Shown: positions 9,732-17,770, numbered from the stretch's first letter. The stretch: 64,000 nt of DNA from JAMXLG01 sp963818925 (GCA_963818925.1 CAWFTN010000001.1:2790001-2854000), one strand, 5' to 3'. Made by a program: numbers and translations. Notes: generated from the letters alone by a model not told the origin.

Positions 9732-11596
9732 GTGGACTCGCGCTCAACGCGCGAATCCGCGCAAACCGGCCGCAGATAGACTGCGGCAAGCGGCGGGAGG
9801 GTCAGTGCGATCGATTGCGCGCGGCCGTGCGATTTCACGGGTTCCACATCGACACGTCCGAGGTTCCCCGCGTTGCTGCCCGCATAGATCTCCGCATCGG
9901 TATTGAGAATTTCTTCGTACGCGAGCGCGTTGGGAACGCCGATGCGATACCCGTAGCGAACCACCGGCGTGAAATTGCAGACGACGACGATGACGTCGGT
10001 ATCGAAGTCCGTGCCTTTGCGCACGAACGAGATCGCCGAATTCTCGACGTCTTGGTAGTCGATCCACTCGAAGCCGTCGTGAAACGCGTCTAATTCGTGC
10101 AACGCGGGCACCGACGTGTAGAGGTGGTTCAGATCGCGTACGAGCCGCTGAACGCCGCCGTGAAAGGCACTGTGCGTGCAATCCCAATCGAGGCTGCGGT
10201 CGTGATTCCACTCGCGCCATTGCGCAAATTCATCGCCCATGAAGAGCAACTTCTTCCCCGGGTGTGCGTACATATATCCGTATAACAGGCGGACGTTCGC
10301 GAACTTCTGCCAATCGTCGCCCGGCATCTTCGAAAGAATGGACCCTTTGCCGTGGACGACTTCGTCATGGGAGAGCGGCAGCACGAAGTTTTCGTCCCAC
10401 GCATATACGAGCGAGAACGTCAGCTCATTCATGTGGTACTTCCGATGCACCGGCGCGTGCGACATGTACTGTAGCGTGTCATGCATCCAGCCCATGTTCC
10501 ACTTGTAACCGAAGCCCAGTCCACCGAGATACGTCGGCGCCGACACCTTCGGCCACGCGGTCGATTCTTCTGCGACGGTGACGATGCCGGGCACCTCGCG
10601 GTACACGGTCTCGTTCATGCGTTTCAGAAAATCGATCGCTTCGAGATTCTCGCGCCCGCCGTACCGGTTCGGTACCCACTCTCCCGCTTTGCGGCTGTAG
10701 TCGAGATACAACATCGACGCGACGGCATCGACGCGCAAACCGTCGATTTCATATTCGCGCAACCAGAAGATTGCGTTGTTGATCAAATAATCCGTAACTT
10801 CGTGGCGTCCGAAGTTGAAGACGTACGTGTCCCAATCCGGATGCCAGCCTTGGCGCGGATCGGCGTGTTCGTAAAGATGCGTGCCGTCGAAGAGCGCAAG
10901 ACCATGTTCGTCGTTGGGGAAATGTCCAGCCACCCAATCGAGGATAATGCCGATGCCTTCTGCGTGCGCGCGATCGACGAAACGCCGGAACGCATCGGGC
11001 GTTCCAAAGCGCGACGTCGGCGCAAACAATCCAATCGGCTGATAGCCCCAGGATCCGTCGAACGGATGTTCCGAGACGGGCATGAACTCGACGTGCGTGA
11101 AGCCCATCCATTTCACGTACGGAATCAGCTGGTCGGCAAGTTCGTCGTACGTGAGAAAGCGATTCCCCTCTTCAGGAATACGGCGCCATGAGCCCGGATG
11201 CACTTCATAGATCGCCATCGGCGACTCGCGCCGCTGCTCGCTTTCGCGGCGCTTACGCCACGAATCGGGCTCGCGATGCGGAAGATCGGCGACGACGGAA
11301 GCCGTGCTCGGACGCAATTCGCTTTCGAACGCCATCGGATCGGATTTTAACGGCAGCCAATGGCCGTGTTGCGAGCGGATCGCATACTTATACCGGTGAC
11401 CGACGCGCGCGGCGGGAACGAACGTGCGCCAGATGCCGCGCGAATGCTCGACGTGCATCGGATTCGCGTCACGATGCCAACCGTTGAAGTCGCCTACGAC
11501 GGACGCGGCATTTGCGCTCGGCGCCCACACCGCAAACTCCACGCCGTCAACGCCATTAATCTTCCGGCGGTGCGCACCAAGATCGTCGTAAAGCAT
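9728..11596 (-). CDS. glgB: 1,4-alpha-glucan branching enzyme, GH13_9
   Basis: 622 residues. An N-terminal CBM48 domain (FAVWAPSANAASVVGDFNGW) precedes the GH13 barrel. Catalytic regions seen are DGLRVDAVASMLYLDYS (nucleophile Asp, about residue 287), TVAEESTAWP (acid/base Glu, about 340) and PLSHDEVVHGKGS (about 410), followed by a C-terminal beta-sandwich. It is shorter than E. coli GlgB because the extra N-terminal CBM48 repeat is absent, which is common. The enzyme makes alpha-1,6 branches in glycogen. ATG start, 6 bases after the coaE stop, so it is in the same operon. Confidence 0.95.
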   Translation of the reverse strand: MLYDDLGAHRRKINGVDGVEFAVWAPSANAASVVGDFNGWHRDANPMHVEHSRGIWRTFVPAARVGHRYKYAIRSQHGHWLPLKSDPMAFESELRPSTASVVADLPHREPDSWRKRRESEQRRESPMAIYEVHPGSWRRIPEEGNRFLTYDELADQLIPYVKWMGFTHVEFMPVSEHPFDGSWGYQPIGLFAPTSRFGTPDAFRRFVDRAHAEGIGIILDWVAGHFPNDEHGLALFDGTHLYEHADPRQGWHPDWDTYVFNFGRHEVTDYLINNAIFWLREYEIDGLRVDAVASMLYLDYSRKAGEWVPNRYGGRENLEAIDFLKRMNETVYREVPGIVTVAEESTAWPKVSAPTYLGGLGFGYKWNMGWMHDTLQYMSHAPVHRKYHMNELTFSLVYAWDENFVLPLSHDEVVHGKGSILSKMPGDDWQKFANVRLLYGYMYAHPGKKLLFMGDEFAQWREWNHDRSLDWDCTHSAFHGGVQRLVRDLNHLYTSVPALHELDAFHDGFEWIDYQDVENSAISFVRKGTDFDTDVIVVVCNFTPVVRYGYRIGVPNALAYEEILNTDAEIYAGSNAGNLGRVDVEPVKSHGRAQSIALTLPPLAAVYLRPVCADSRVEREST

Positions 11597-11602
11597 CGCG
11601 CG

Positions 11603-12178
11603 CTAAACAAGCTCCTGGTACACTGCGTTCGTGCGTTCTCGCAAGTGACCGAGGTTGCCGTCGTTCTCGATCACGTAATCGGCGCGCTTACGCGCTTCTT
11701 CCGGATCGATCTGCGTTGCGACGCGCGCGCGGACATGTTCTTCGTCGACGCGATCGCGCTGCACGACGCGCGCTATCCGTTCCTCGAGCGGTGAAATCAC
11801 GAGCACGGACTTATCAACGAGCGCGACGTAGCCGGTTTCAAAGAGCAACGGAACCACATGTACGGTCACTTGCCCCGGACGCGCATGTTTCTCACGCTCC
11901 TGCGCGAGCCGCCGCACGAACGGATGCACGATTGAGTTCAATCGCTCGCGCGCTTGCGGATCGCTGAACACGATTTCGGCGAGTGCGGTTCGGTCGAGCG
12001 CGCCATCTCGGACGACGCTCGGCCACACGCGCGCAATCGCCATCAGACCGTCGGAATGCGGCGCGACGGCCTCGCGCGCAAGCACGTCGGTATCAATGAT
12101 GAATGCGCCGAGTTCTTCGAAAATGCGGGCAACCTCGCTCTTGCCGGAGCCGATGCCGCCCGTCAGCCCTACTCGCAT
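11603..12178 (-). CDS. coaE: Dephospho-CoA kinase
   Basis: 191 residues beginning MRVGLTGGIGSGKSEVARIF, with a Walker A P-loop at residues 7-14. It carries the CoaE-typical DTDVLAREAV, the hydrophobic lid region, and QIDPEEARKRADYVIENDG near the C-terminus. It phosphorylates the 3'-hydroxyl of dephospho-CoA, the last step of coenzyme A synthesis. It is the first gene of the minus-strand coaE-glgB-glgX-malQ operon; the link to glycogen genes looks positional rather than functional. Confidence 0.95.
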   Translation of the reverse strand: MRVGLTGGIGSGKSEVARIFEELGAFIIDTDVLAREAVAPHSDGLMAIARVWPSVVRDGALDRTALAEIVFSDPQARERLNSIVHPFVRRLAQEREKHARPGQVTVHVVPLLFETGYVALVDKSVLVISPLEERIARVVQRDRVDEEHVRARVATQIDPEEARKRADYVIENDGNLGHLRERTNAVYQELV

Positions 12179-12302
12179 GGGAGGGGCGTCATTCGCCGCA
12201 CCTATCCGGCCTTACTTCGCGCACGGGCGGTGCGCGCCCGGGATACGGCCTGAAGGAAGGGAGGGCGTACGATGCACTCCCATCTGTTTGAGGAGCTTTC
12301 TC
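12179..12302. other. Intergenic region with divergent starts of coaE and the decayed gene
   Basis: 124 bases between coaE (minus) and the next plus-strand gene. It holds a short GC-rich inverted repeat (cgggcg at 12224-12229 and cgcccg at 12235-12240, 5-base loop). A good GAGGAG ribosome-binding site at about 12290 serves the GTG at 12303. No convincing -35/-10 pair was seen. Confidence 0.4.
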
Positions 12303-12887
12303 GTGACGACTACCGTAGACCGCAGCCCAAAGCAACTCACCCAATCGACGCACGGAACCGAGGTCAAACCGGGCGCCGGATTGTATCCCGATCCGAACGC
12401 CAAGCCGCTCCAGGGACGGTACGGCTCGCACTTTCCGAAGACCGTCGTTAATGGATTTACGCTCATCTGTCCGATCAAGCCGGGCCATGCGAACAACATC
12501 CGGGAAGCGGGCGCGCGCATCGCGACATAGGTCATCAGCGATCCTTATTTTCTTGCGCCGCTCGCGCTGCATTCGTTACGCTGGGCGATTTTCGATAACG
12601 ATACCCGTTTCGCGTACATCGGCTGGTTCGATACCGATTTCGATAAATATATCGAGGATGCGGTGATGCTCTTCAATCAGAGCGGCGTCGCGACGGTCTT
12701 TGAGAACCTCGAGGGCTTCCCCGAAGAGTGGCGCACGAATCCGAAAGGCTTCGCGGACTACTGTCGGCGGCATCAGTGCGAATCGTTCATGGAATACGTT
12801 GAATATCCCGATGTAACGGCGGTCGAAGTGATCAAAGCACTGTCACTGAAAAAATCGTTCGGTGACATGCTCGACTGGATGCAATGA
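12303..12887 (+). pseudogene. Conserved protein of unknown function, interrupted by an in-frame amber codon
   Basis: The frame starts at GTG 12303, behind GAGGAG, and reads a protein with NAKPLQGRYGSHFPKT and GFTLICPIKPGHANNIREAG. It meets TAG at 12528-12530. Exactly the same frame then continues with DPYFLAPLALHSLRW, NDTRFAYIGWFDTDFDKY and ENLEGFPEEW to TGA at 12887. No base is gained or lost, so one nonsense codon splits an otherwise intact gene of about 194 codons. I recognise the family as conserved in actinobacterial-type genomes, but I know no biochemical function. It abuts a Dyp peroxidase remnant (4-base overlap at 12884-12887), suggesting an original two-gene unit. It could be real decay, readthrough or a sequencing error. 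Confidence 0.7.
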
Positions 12888-13951
12888 ACGCGCCGCTCGA
12901 ACTGGACGACATCCAATTCTTCCTCTGGTCGCGCCCGCGTGCGCTCGCCGGCCGATACGAGTTTCTTTCGTTCACCGATCGCTCGCGCGCACAAAAGTGG
13001 CTCTCCGGCCTGTTGGAGAAAATTCAATCCGCCGATGCGGTGACACGTGCGGATGCGATGGATTCGCGTTGGGTTACGGTCGGCTTCACCTTCAACGGAC
13101 TACGCGGATCGCGTTGATGAAGCGTCGCTCGATACGTTCCGGAGGAGTTCCAACAAGGCATGGCCTCGCGGGCGGCGGTCAACGGCGACACCGGTGAAAG
13201 TGCGCCCGAACACTGGATCGGCGGGCTCGCGAGCGATGCGCTTCATGCAATCGTCATTCTCTTCGCTCGCGACGCAGCCGAGCGCGATCGGAGCGCGGAG
13301 AACCACGCGCGCTATCTTGCCGACTGCGGTGGCGTGAAGGTACTGTCGTCGCTCGATCTCGAAGCGATTCCGCCGTACGAATATGCGCACGAGCACTTCG
13401 GATATCGCGACCGGCTTTCGCAACCGGAGATCGAAGGTTCGGGGGTTACGCCGACGCCCGGGTCCGGCGGGCCGCTAAAGCCGGGCGAATTTTTTCTCGG
13501 CTATGAAGATGAAATGGGCATCGTTCCTCCGCTTCCGCAACCCGAACTCCTCTCGCGGAACGGCAGCTTCGTCGCGTATCGCCGGCTCGAAGAACACGTC
13601 GGTGCGTTCCGCAACTTTTTAAAGCGCACGGCAAGACGCGATGAGACGACACGGCCGATTATCGACGGTCGCACGCGCGGCCTTTGCAAAATCGTCGTCG
13701 ATCGCGATTCCCGCAGAATTCTAGGAACGCACGTCGTGGGCGAGCGAGCCGTGGAGGTCGCGCAAATGGCGGCAATCGCGATGGAAGCTCGAATGACAAT
13801 CGACGAACTCGCGCGCATCCCGCTTTCGTTCCCGACGTACGCGAACGTCTTCGGACGCGCCGTAGTAGCGGCCGTCCGCGATGTCGAAGACGATCCGCGT
13901 CGAATAGGAGAGACACTTTGGCCGACGTACGCATCGAGGGCGACACCCTGA
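12884..13951 (+). pseudogene. Chimeric remnant: Dyp-type peroxidase N-terminus joined to a flavin disulfide-oxidoreductase C-terminus
   Basis: From ATG 12884 the protein reads like a Dyp-type haem peroxidase (LELDDIQFFLWSRPRALAG, then VTVGFTFNGLRG) and stops at 13117. Residues RVDEASLDTF continue in a second frame, and from about 13138 the first frame resumes (PEEFQQGMASRA, ending at 13951), so two compensating frameshifts lie between about 13104 and 13140. The Dyp part includes PEHWIGGLASDALHAIVILFARD and FGYRDRLSQP, and stops matching after VGAFRNFLKR near 13625. From there it is the dimerisation domain of mercuric-reductase/lipoamide-dehydrogenase-like enzymes (LCKIVVDRDSRRILGTHVVG, IPLSFPTYANVFGRA). 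The haem-ligand half of the peroxidase and the FAD/NAD domains of the reductase are both missing. It is best explained by a deletion fusing two genes, and is unlikely to be an active enzyme. Confidence 0.8.
13906..13910 (+). promoter_or_regulatory. Shine-Dalgarno AGGAG deciding a TTG start
   Basis: AGGAG lies 7 bases before TTG 13918, inside the end of the chimeric pseudogene. It marks the TTG as the start of the next gene, where no ATG is available at the right place. Confidence 0.6.
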
Positions 13952-14289
13952 ACATCAACCTTTCGCTCCTCGATAGAATGCTTGCTTTTCATGGGTCATT
14001 CAGAATCCCGCTGTCGCATGTGACGAACGCATATGTGAGCGATCTCGAGGATTTAGAACTAGAGTACAAGCTCGAAGGAACGAATTGGGGATTGATCAAG
14101 TCTGCGGGCGTCTTCGCGAATCCGCAAGGTCTCATTTTCGCGGACGTCGGTAGTGGTGATTGCCTCGTCGTCGAAACGCGCGGCGAACGGTATCCGCGCA
14201 TCGCGGTTCAAGTATCCGGCAATCAAGACGCCAATACGCTCGCGCACGAGATCATGCGCGCAATTCCCGATAGCGGACCGGTCGACTAG
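13918..14289 (+). CDS. Conserved hypothetical protein (bacterial PH-like fold suspected)
   Basis: 123 residues from TTG 13918, chosen because AGGAG precedes it by 7 bases and because the protein starts in typical fashion (ADVRIEGDTLNINLSLLDR). The pattern RMLAFHGSFRIPLSHVTNAYV, with a later short GLIFADVG and CLVVETRGERYPRIAVQV, is that of small bacterial proteins with a PH-like beta barrel. There is no signal peptide and no membrane segment. It overlaps the chimeric pseudogene by 34 bases. Function unknown. Confidence 0.7.
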   Translation: MADVRIEGDTLNINLSLLDRMLAFHGSFRIPLSHVTNAYVSDLEDLELEYKLEGTNWGLIKSAGVFANPQGLIFADVGSGDCLVVETRGERYPRIAVQVSGNQDANTLAHEIMRAIPDSGPVD

Positions 14290-14296
14290 CTGTTCT

Positions 14297-14788
14297 TCAA
14301 CTCTTACGCGATATGCAGCTTTGCGCGAACGACGCCATTGCGTCGAGCATCGCTTTAGCGTCCGTTTCGCTGGGATACGTGAATTCGAAACTCCCCGGGC
14401 TCACTTCTTCCGTCCCGAGATACTCTGTCGCATCCGAAACATGCAACGACGCCGCGTCGACGATCGAGAAGTCAATCGTTCCACCGTTGTCGGACGCTTC
14501 GAAGTGGTGGCCGCGCACCACGTTTCCCCTCACGGTGTATGCCGGGGACCGATCGGAGCGTCCTAGGTTATTGAATTGCCACGAGAAATCGAGCGAAACC
14601 GTGATCGTACACCCGCTCGCCGCATACCGCGCCGCGATCGTGTTCGTCGTTCCGGCCAAATTTTCGTCGTAACGCGACGGCAGGTGCGCCGCAATCCATG
14701 AGGCCGCGTCGGTAAGCGACGGCACCGGCGACTGCTGCGGCGCCGGCGAAGCCGGCTGTCCTGCGGCAAGCAGAATCGCGAGAAACAT
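14297..14788 (-). CDS. Secreted protein of unknown function
   Basis: About 163 residues if started at ATG 14788; an upstream GTG at 14836 would add 16 residues before the signal peptide. It begins with a short hydrophobic leader, MFLAILLAAGQPASPAPQ, typical of Sec export, followed by a Pro/Ser linker and a globular region with two cysteines (SGCTITVSLDF and SFAQSC near the end) that could form a disulfide. I do not recognise the family. It converges with the gene at 13918-14289 (7-base gap). Confidence 0.65.
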   Translation of the reverse strand: MFLAILLAAGQPASPAPQQSPVPSLTDAASWIAAHLPSRYDENLAGTTNTIAARYAASGCTITVSLDFSWQFNNLGRSDRSPAYTVRGNVVRGHHFEASDNGGTIDFSIVDAASLHVSDATEYLGTEEVSPGSFEFTYPSETDAKAMLDAMASFAQSCISRKS

Positions 14789-14898
14789 CACGCGGGTGAT
14801 TCCCGCTTCACACAACGCATTCGCGGAGACTTCCACCGACGGTCTTACGATACTGCCGGAGCCCCTCTGCCGCTCCTAATAGTCAGGAATTGGAAACC

Positions 14899-15309
14899 AT
14901 GTTTCACGCGACGAACAGACCACCGACCGAGATCGAGACCCTCATTGAGAAGCACGTCGAAGGCTTCAATAGCCAGAACACACAGCTCTTCGGCAGCGTG
15001 TTCAGCGACTCGGCAATCATCATCGACGGCATTGCGCCCTATCGTTGGTTGAACCCAAATTCTCCGGCGAATTGGCCCGCTGATGTGGAGAAGTGGCGCA
15101 GAGACCTTGGTGTAACGGACGAGCACCTCTCGTACGAGATCGGCTTTTGGAACGTTGAGGGTTCGCACGCGTATGCCGTCATATCAGGCCGTCTGACCGT
15201 AACGATTAACGGTCAATCCGTCGTTCGTACCGGAACACTCGCCTACACATTCGCAAAGTACGGCGCGGAACGGAAAATTGAGGCGCAGGCGTGGGGACGC
15301 ACCTCATAA
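14899..15309 (+). CDS. SnoaL/NTF2-like (DUF4440-type) protein
   Basis: 136 residues. ATG 14899 is preferred over TTG 14890 because AGGAA at 14884-14888 is correctly spaced from it. The protein shows the cone-shaped NTF2-like pattern: N-terminal helix IETLIEKHVEGFNSQNTQLFGSVFS, the DSAIIIDGIAPYRW loop, then strands ending in GTLAYTFAKYGAERKIEAQAWGR. The family includes ketosteroid isomerase-like enzymes and many uncharacterised proteins, so no reaction can be assigned. Confidence 0.75.
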   Translation: MFHATNRPPTEIETLIEKHVEGFNSQNTQLFGSVFSDSAIIIDGIAPYRWLNPNSPANWPADVEKWRRDLGVTDEHLSYEIGFWNVEGSHAYAVISGRLTVTINGQSVVRTGTLAYTFAKYGAERKIEAQAWGRTS

Positions 15310-15528
15310 CACGAATCGAGCGCTGGGCCGCAATCGCCTTTGACGACCGCGCATGGACAACCGTCTGACCGTGCCGGCCACCGCGAATGACGGCGACCAA
15401 GGGATCATCGCACGATGCGAGCGGTTGGAGCGCACACGGATTTAGCGGCTCTCAAGGCTTTGGTGGTATCGCGTTCGCGTCACACCGCCCGGAAATAACG
15501 CTGTCGGCCGGCAATGCACGCGGCAAAT
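15310..15528. other. Intergenic stretch without a recognisable gene
   Basis: About 220 bases between the SnoaL-like gene and the rpsA terminator. I see no tRNA-like cloverleaf, no repeat shared with other parts of the window, and no family-like translation in any frame. Confidence 0.5.
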
Positions 15529-15563
15529 GCAAAAACGAGCGCGGATTTCTCCACGCTCGTTTC
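15529..15563 (-). terminator. Rho-independent terminator of rpsA
   Basis: On the minus strand, a stem formed by AAACGAGCG and CGCTCGTTT encloses a 12-base loop and is followed by further T residues. It lies 19 bases beyond the rpsA stop codon. Confidence 0.75.
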
Positions 15564-15581
15564 TTGACGTTCAGGATTAGC

Positions 15582-16736
15582 TTAGGACTGGCTGCCTTGC
15601 ACCGCGTCGCCGATCGTGCCGAAGCCTTCGTCGTCGTCAACACTGAGAGCTTCGATTTCTTCCGGCGAGACGTCAGCCACGTGTTGGATCGACGCCGTGA
15701 TGCGGCGCGTTGCGTGGTTGATCGTGAGCAGCGTCACTTCGACGTCTTGGCCCGGATTGAATTGAGCGTTCGGGTCGAACTCGCCCTTCGGCACCATCGC
15801 GAGGATACCCGGAACGATCTCGACGAGGAGATAATTCGGCGTGACCTTGACGACTTGCGCCGTGAGTTTGTTCGTTTCGTAGAGCTTGTCCGCGTGCTCG
15901 TCCCACGGATCGGGCAACGCATGCTTGAGCGACAAGCTAACCTTCTTCGCTTCCGGATCGAATTTCATGATTTCGACGTTTACGACGTCGCCGATTTTCA
16001 CGACTTCCGACGGATGCTTGATGCGAGCGTAGCTCAGTTCGCTGTTGTGAATGAGGCCGTCGATGCCGCCGAGATCGACGAAGGCACCGAAGTCCGCGAG
16101 ACGTACGACGACGCCTTCACGAATTTGGCCGACTTCCATCGTATCGAGCAGCTCTTGCTTCTTGGCCTGCAGCTCTTCTTCGAGAACGAGGCGCTGCGAG
16201 AGCACGACGCGATGACGCTTGTGATCGAGATCGATCACTTTCAAGCGCAATTTCTGACCGACGAGTTCGTCGAGATTGCCCACCGGCTGGCGGCGGATTT
16301 GCGATGCGGGGACGAAGCCACGCATACCAAGATCGACCAGCACGCCGCCCTTGACGACTTGCGTAACGGTCGCTTCGATCACTTCGTCGCGCTCGTGCGC
16401 TTCGATGACCTTCTCCCACGTCTTGAGCGCGCGTGCGCGACGCTCGGATAGGAAGAGCGTTCCATCCATGTCGTCGATGCGGTGAATCATCACCTCGAGG
16501 GTGTCACCGACTTTGAGAACTTTTGGGTCGACCGCCAGCGAAAGCTCGCGGAACGGAAGTACGCCTTCGGATTTTCCGCCGACGTCGACGAGCAGCTCGT
16601 CTTTATCTTTCTGAACGATCATTCCGTTCAGAACTTGGCCCTCGTCGAGTACTTTCAGCGACTCTTCATAGAGGCGCTGTTCAAGTGCGAGTTGATCTTC
16701 CTCTTCGTGCGCGGGGGCAATTTCAATCGTAGAGAT
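15582..16736 (-). CDS. rpsA: 30S ribosomal protein S1
   Basis: It has four S1 RNA-binding motifs, as in short S1 proteins (E. coli has six). The motifs begin near LNGMIVQKDKDELLVDVGGK, EATVTQVVKGGVLVDLGM, REGVVVRLADFGAFVDLGG and AQVVKVTPNYLLVEIVPG. S1 brings mRNA to the ribosome. The first ATG (16622) falls inside motif 1. The frame is open upstream through YEESLKVLDEGQVLNG, clearly S1-like sequence, back to the mutM stop, with no ATG, GTG or TTG; the only CTG codons lie within the conserved part. I place the start at ATC 16736-16734 because AGGTAGG lies 9 bases before it, giving a 384-residue protein beginning M-STIEIAPAHEEED. ATT 16727-16725 is an alternative. A sequence error at a former ATG is equally possible. 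It lies downstream of mutM in the same reading frame. Confidence 0.9.
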   Translation of the reverse strand: MSTIEIAPAHEEEDQLALEQRLYEESLKVLDEGQVLNGMIVQKDKDELLVDVGGKSEGVLPFRELSLAVDPKVLKVGDTLEVMIHRIDDMDGTLFLSERRARALKTWEKVIEAHERDEVIEATVTQVVKGGVLVDLGMRGFVPASQIRRQPVGNLDELVGQKLRLKVIDLDHKRHRVVLSQRLVLEEELQAKKQELLDTMEVGQIREGVVVRLADFGAFVDLGGIDGLIHNSELSYARIKHPSEVVKIGDVVNVEIMKFDPEAKKVSLSLKHALPDPWDEHADKLYETNKLTAQVVKVTPNYLLVEIVPGILAMVPKGEFDPNAQFNPGQDVEVTLLTINHATRRITASIQHVADVSPEEIEALSVDDDEGFGTIGDAVQGSQS

Positions 16737-16745
16737 GTTGAAGTT

Positions 16746-16752
16746 CCTACCT
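16746..16752 (-). promoter_or_regulatory. Shine-Dalgarno AGGTAGG for rpsA
   Basis: AGGTAGG on the minus strand lies between the mutM stop and the S1 coding frame, 9 bases before ATC 16736-16734. Its position argues that S1 translation starts upstream of ATG 16622. Confidence 0.5.
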
Positions 16753-16772
16753 ATAATTTTTATTTTTGCAGA

Positions 16773-17585
16773 TCAACGCTGACAGTTTCGGCACCACCAC
16801 GTCCCGCGTTGCGCGAGTACCGTTCGTACGATCGGTTTCAAACAACGAGGACACGGTTCGTCTTTCTTTCCGTAGACCGCAAGCACGTTTTGAAATCCGC
16901 CTTGCAAGCCTTCGGCATCCACGTAATCGTCGACGCTCGTGCCGCGCATTGCGATCGCGCGAGTGAGCACTTCGATAATTGCGCGGTGTAACCGGCGAAC
17001 CGCTGGTTTTGTCAACGCCTTTGCGGGACGGCCCGGTTTGATTCCGGCGTCCCACAGCGCTTCGCATGCATAGATGTTTCCAATGCCTGCTATACGCTGC
17101 TGATCGAGAAGCAATGCCTTGATCGGCGTCGTCCGCCCGGACAGCATACCGATAAAGCCTTCCGGTGTAAAGCCTTTAGAAAGTGGCTCTATACCGAGAC
17201 TTTTGTCCCAAAGCTCGCCCGGCTCCACTAGGCGCATGCGGCCGAAGGTCCGGAGATCCGCAAAGCTCAGGCGCGTTCCATCCATTAAATGAAACACTAT
17301 ATGCGTGCCTTTGTATTCAGCGTCTCGATCCCGCTGAACCACCAGGCGACCGGTCATCCGTAGGCTCGTTACCAGCTGCCGGCCCGACACTAAATCGATC
17401 ACGACGTATTTGCCGCGGCGACCCACGCCGGCGATCGTTTCACCCACGAGCGCGCGTGCAAAATCAACGCCGGGCGGCGCAACGGCCATTTTCGAAAGGC
17501 GGATATCGACGGCGGCGATGGTCTTGCCCACGACCGCGTTGGCTAGGCCGCGGGCAATCGTTTCAACTTCGGGCAGCTCAGGCAT
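16773..17585 (-). CDS. mutM: Formamidopyrimidine-DNA glycosylase
   Basis: 270 residues from ATG 17585. This start is required because the catalytic N-terminal proline must follow Met (MPELPEVETIARGL); a longer frame upstream is an artefact. Family landmarks are GRRGKYVVIDL, SLRMTGRLVV, the beta-hairpin region DLRTFGRMRLV, GIGNIYACEALWDAGIKP (H2TH region) and a C-terminal zinc finger CPRCLKP...WWCRNC. The enzyme excises 8-oxoguanine and nicks the abasic site. The inverted-repeat element starts directly at the start codon, so the ribosome-binding region (GGGGACGGCCT) belongs to that element. rpsA follows 36 bases downstream in the same frame. Confidence 0.95.
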   Translation of the reverse strand: MPELPEVETIARGLANAVVGKTIAAVDIRLSKMAVAPPGVDFARALVGETIAGVGRRGKYVVIDLVSGRQLVTSLRMTGRLVVQRDRDAEYKGTHIVFHLMDGTRLSFADLRTFGRMRLVEPGELWDKSLGIEPLSKGFTPEGFIGMLSGRTTPIKALLLDQQRIAGIGNIYACEALWDAGIKPGRPAKALTKPAVRRLHRAIIEVLTRAIAMRGTSVDDYVDAEGLQGGFQNVLAVYGKKDEPCPRCLKPIVRTVLAQRGTWWCRNCQR

Positions 17586-17764
17586 AGGCCGTCCCCGATG
17601 ATATAACGCGGCGGCTGCCAACCCGAAGGGCGCTCGTTCTTTGGTTCAATTCCATCGTTGGTGCGTCACTCACATATCGCAGAGGATATGCTCGTTCCTC
17701 GCTCCTCAGACTTGCTCCAAAAAACGAACGCAGCCGTCGCGTTATATCATCGGGGGACGGCCTA
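17585..17764. mobile_element. MITE-like inverted-repeat element flanked by TA
   Basis: The left arm at 17587-17618 (ggccgtccccgatgatataa onward to ctgc) is matched in reverse complement by 17730-17762, with one mismatch and one extra g over about 32 positions. The arms enclose about 111 bases with a second, weaker pairing (cgctcgttctttgg with ccaaaaaacgaacg). The element is bounded by TA at 17585-17586 and 17763-17764, as expected of a TA target duplication (IS630/mariner style). It has no transposase and no ORF of its own. Alternatively it is a long transcribed hairpin. No second copy was seen in the window. Confidence 0.55.
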
Positions 17765-17770
17765 ACCCGA

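Noticed and set aside
12224..12240. Short GC-rich hairpin upstream of the decayed gene considered as a terminator
   Set aside because: A stem of six pairs with no T tract on either strand is not enough.
15387..16451. A plus-strand ORF of 354 codons opposite rpsA
   Set aside because: It covers the S1 gene in antisense and shows no recognisable motif; the S1 motifs on the other strand are unambiguous.
17643..17653. GGTTCAATTCC, resembling a tRNA T-loop
   Set aside because: The flanking bases cannot form the T stem or an acceptor stem; it is part of the inverted-repeat element core.
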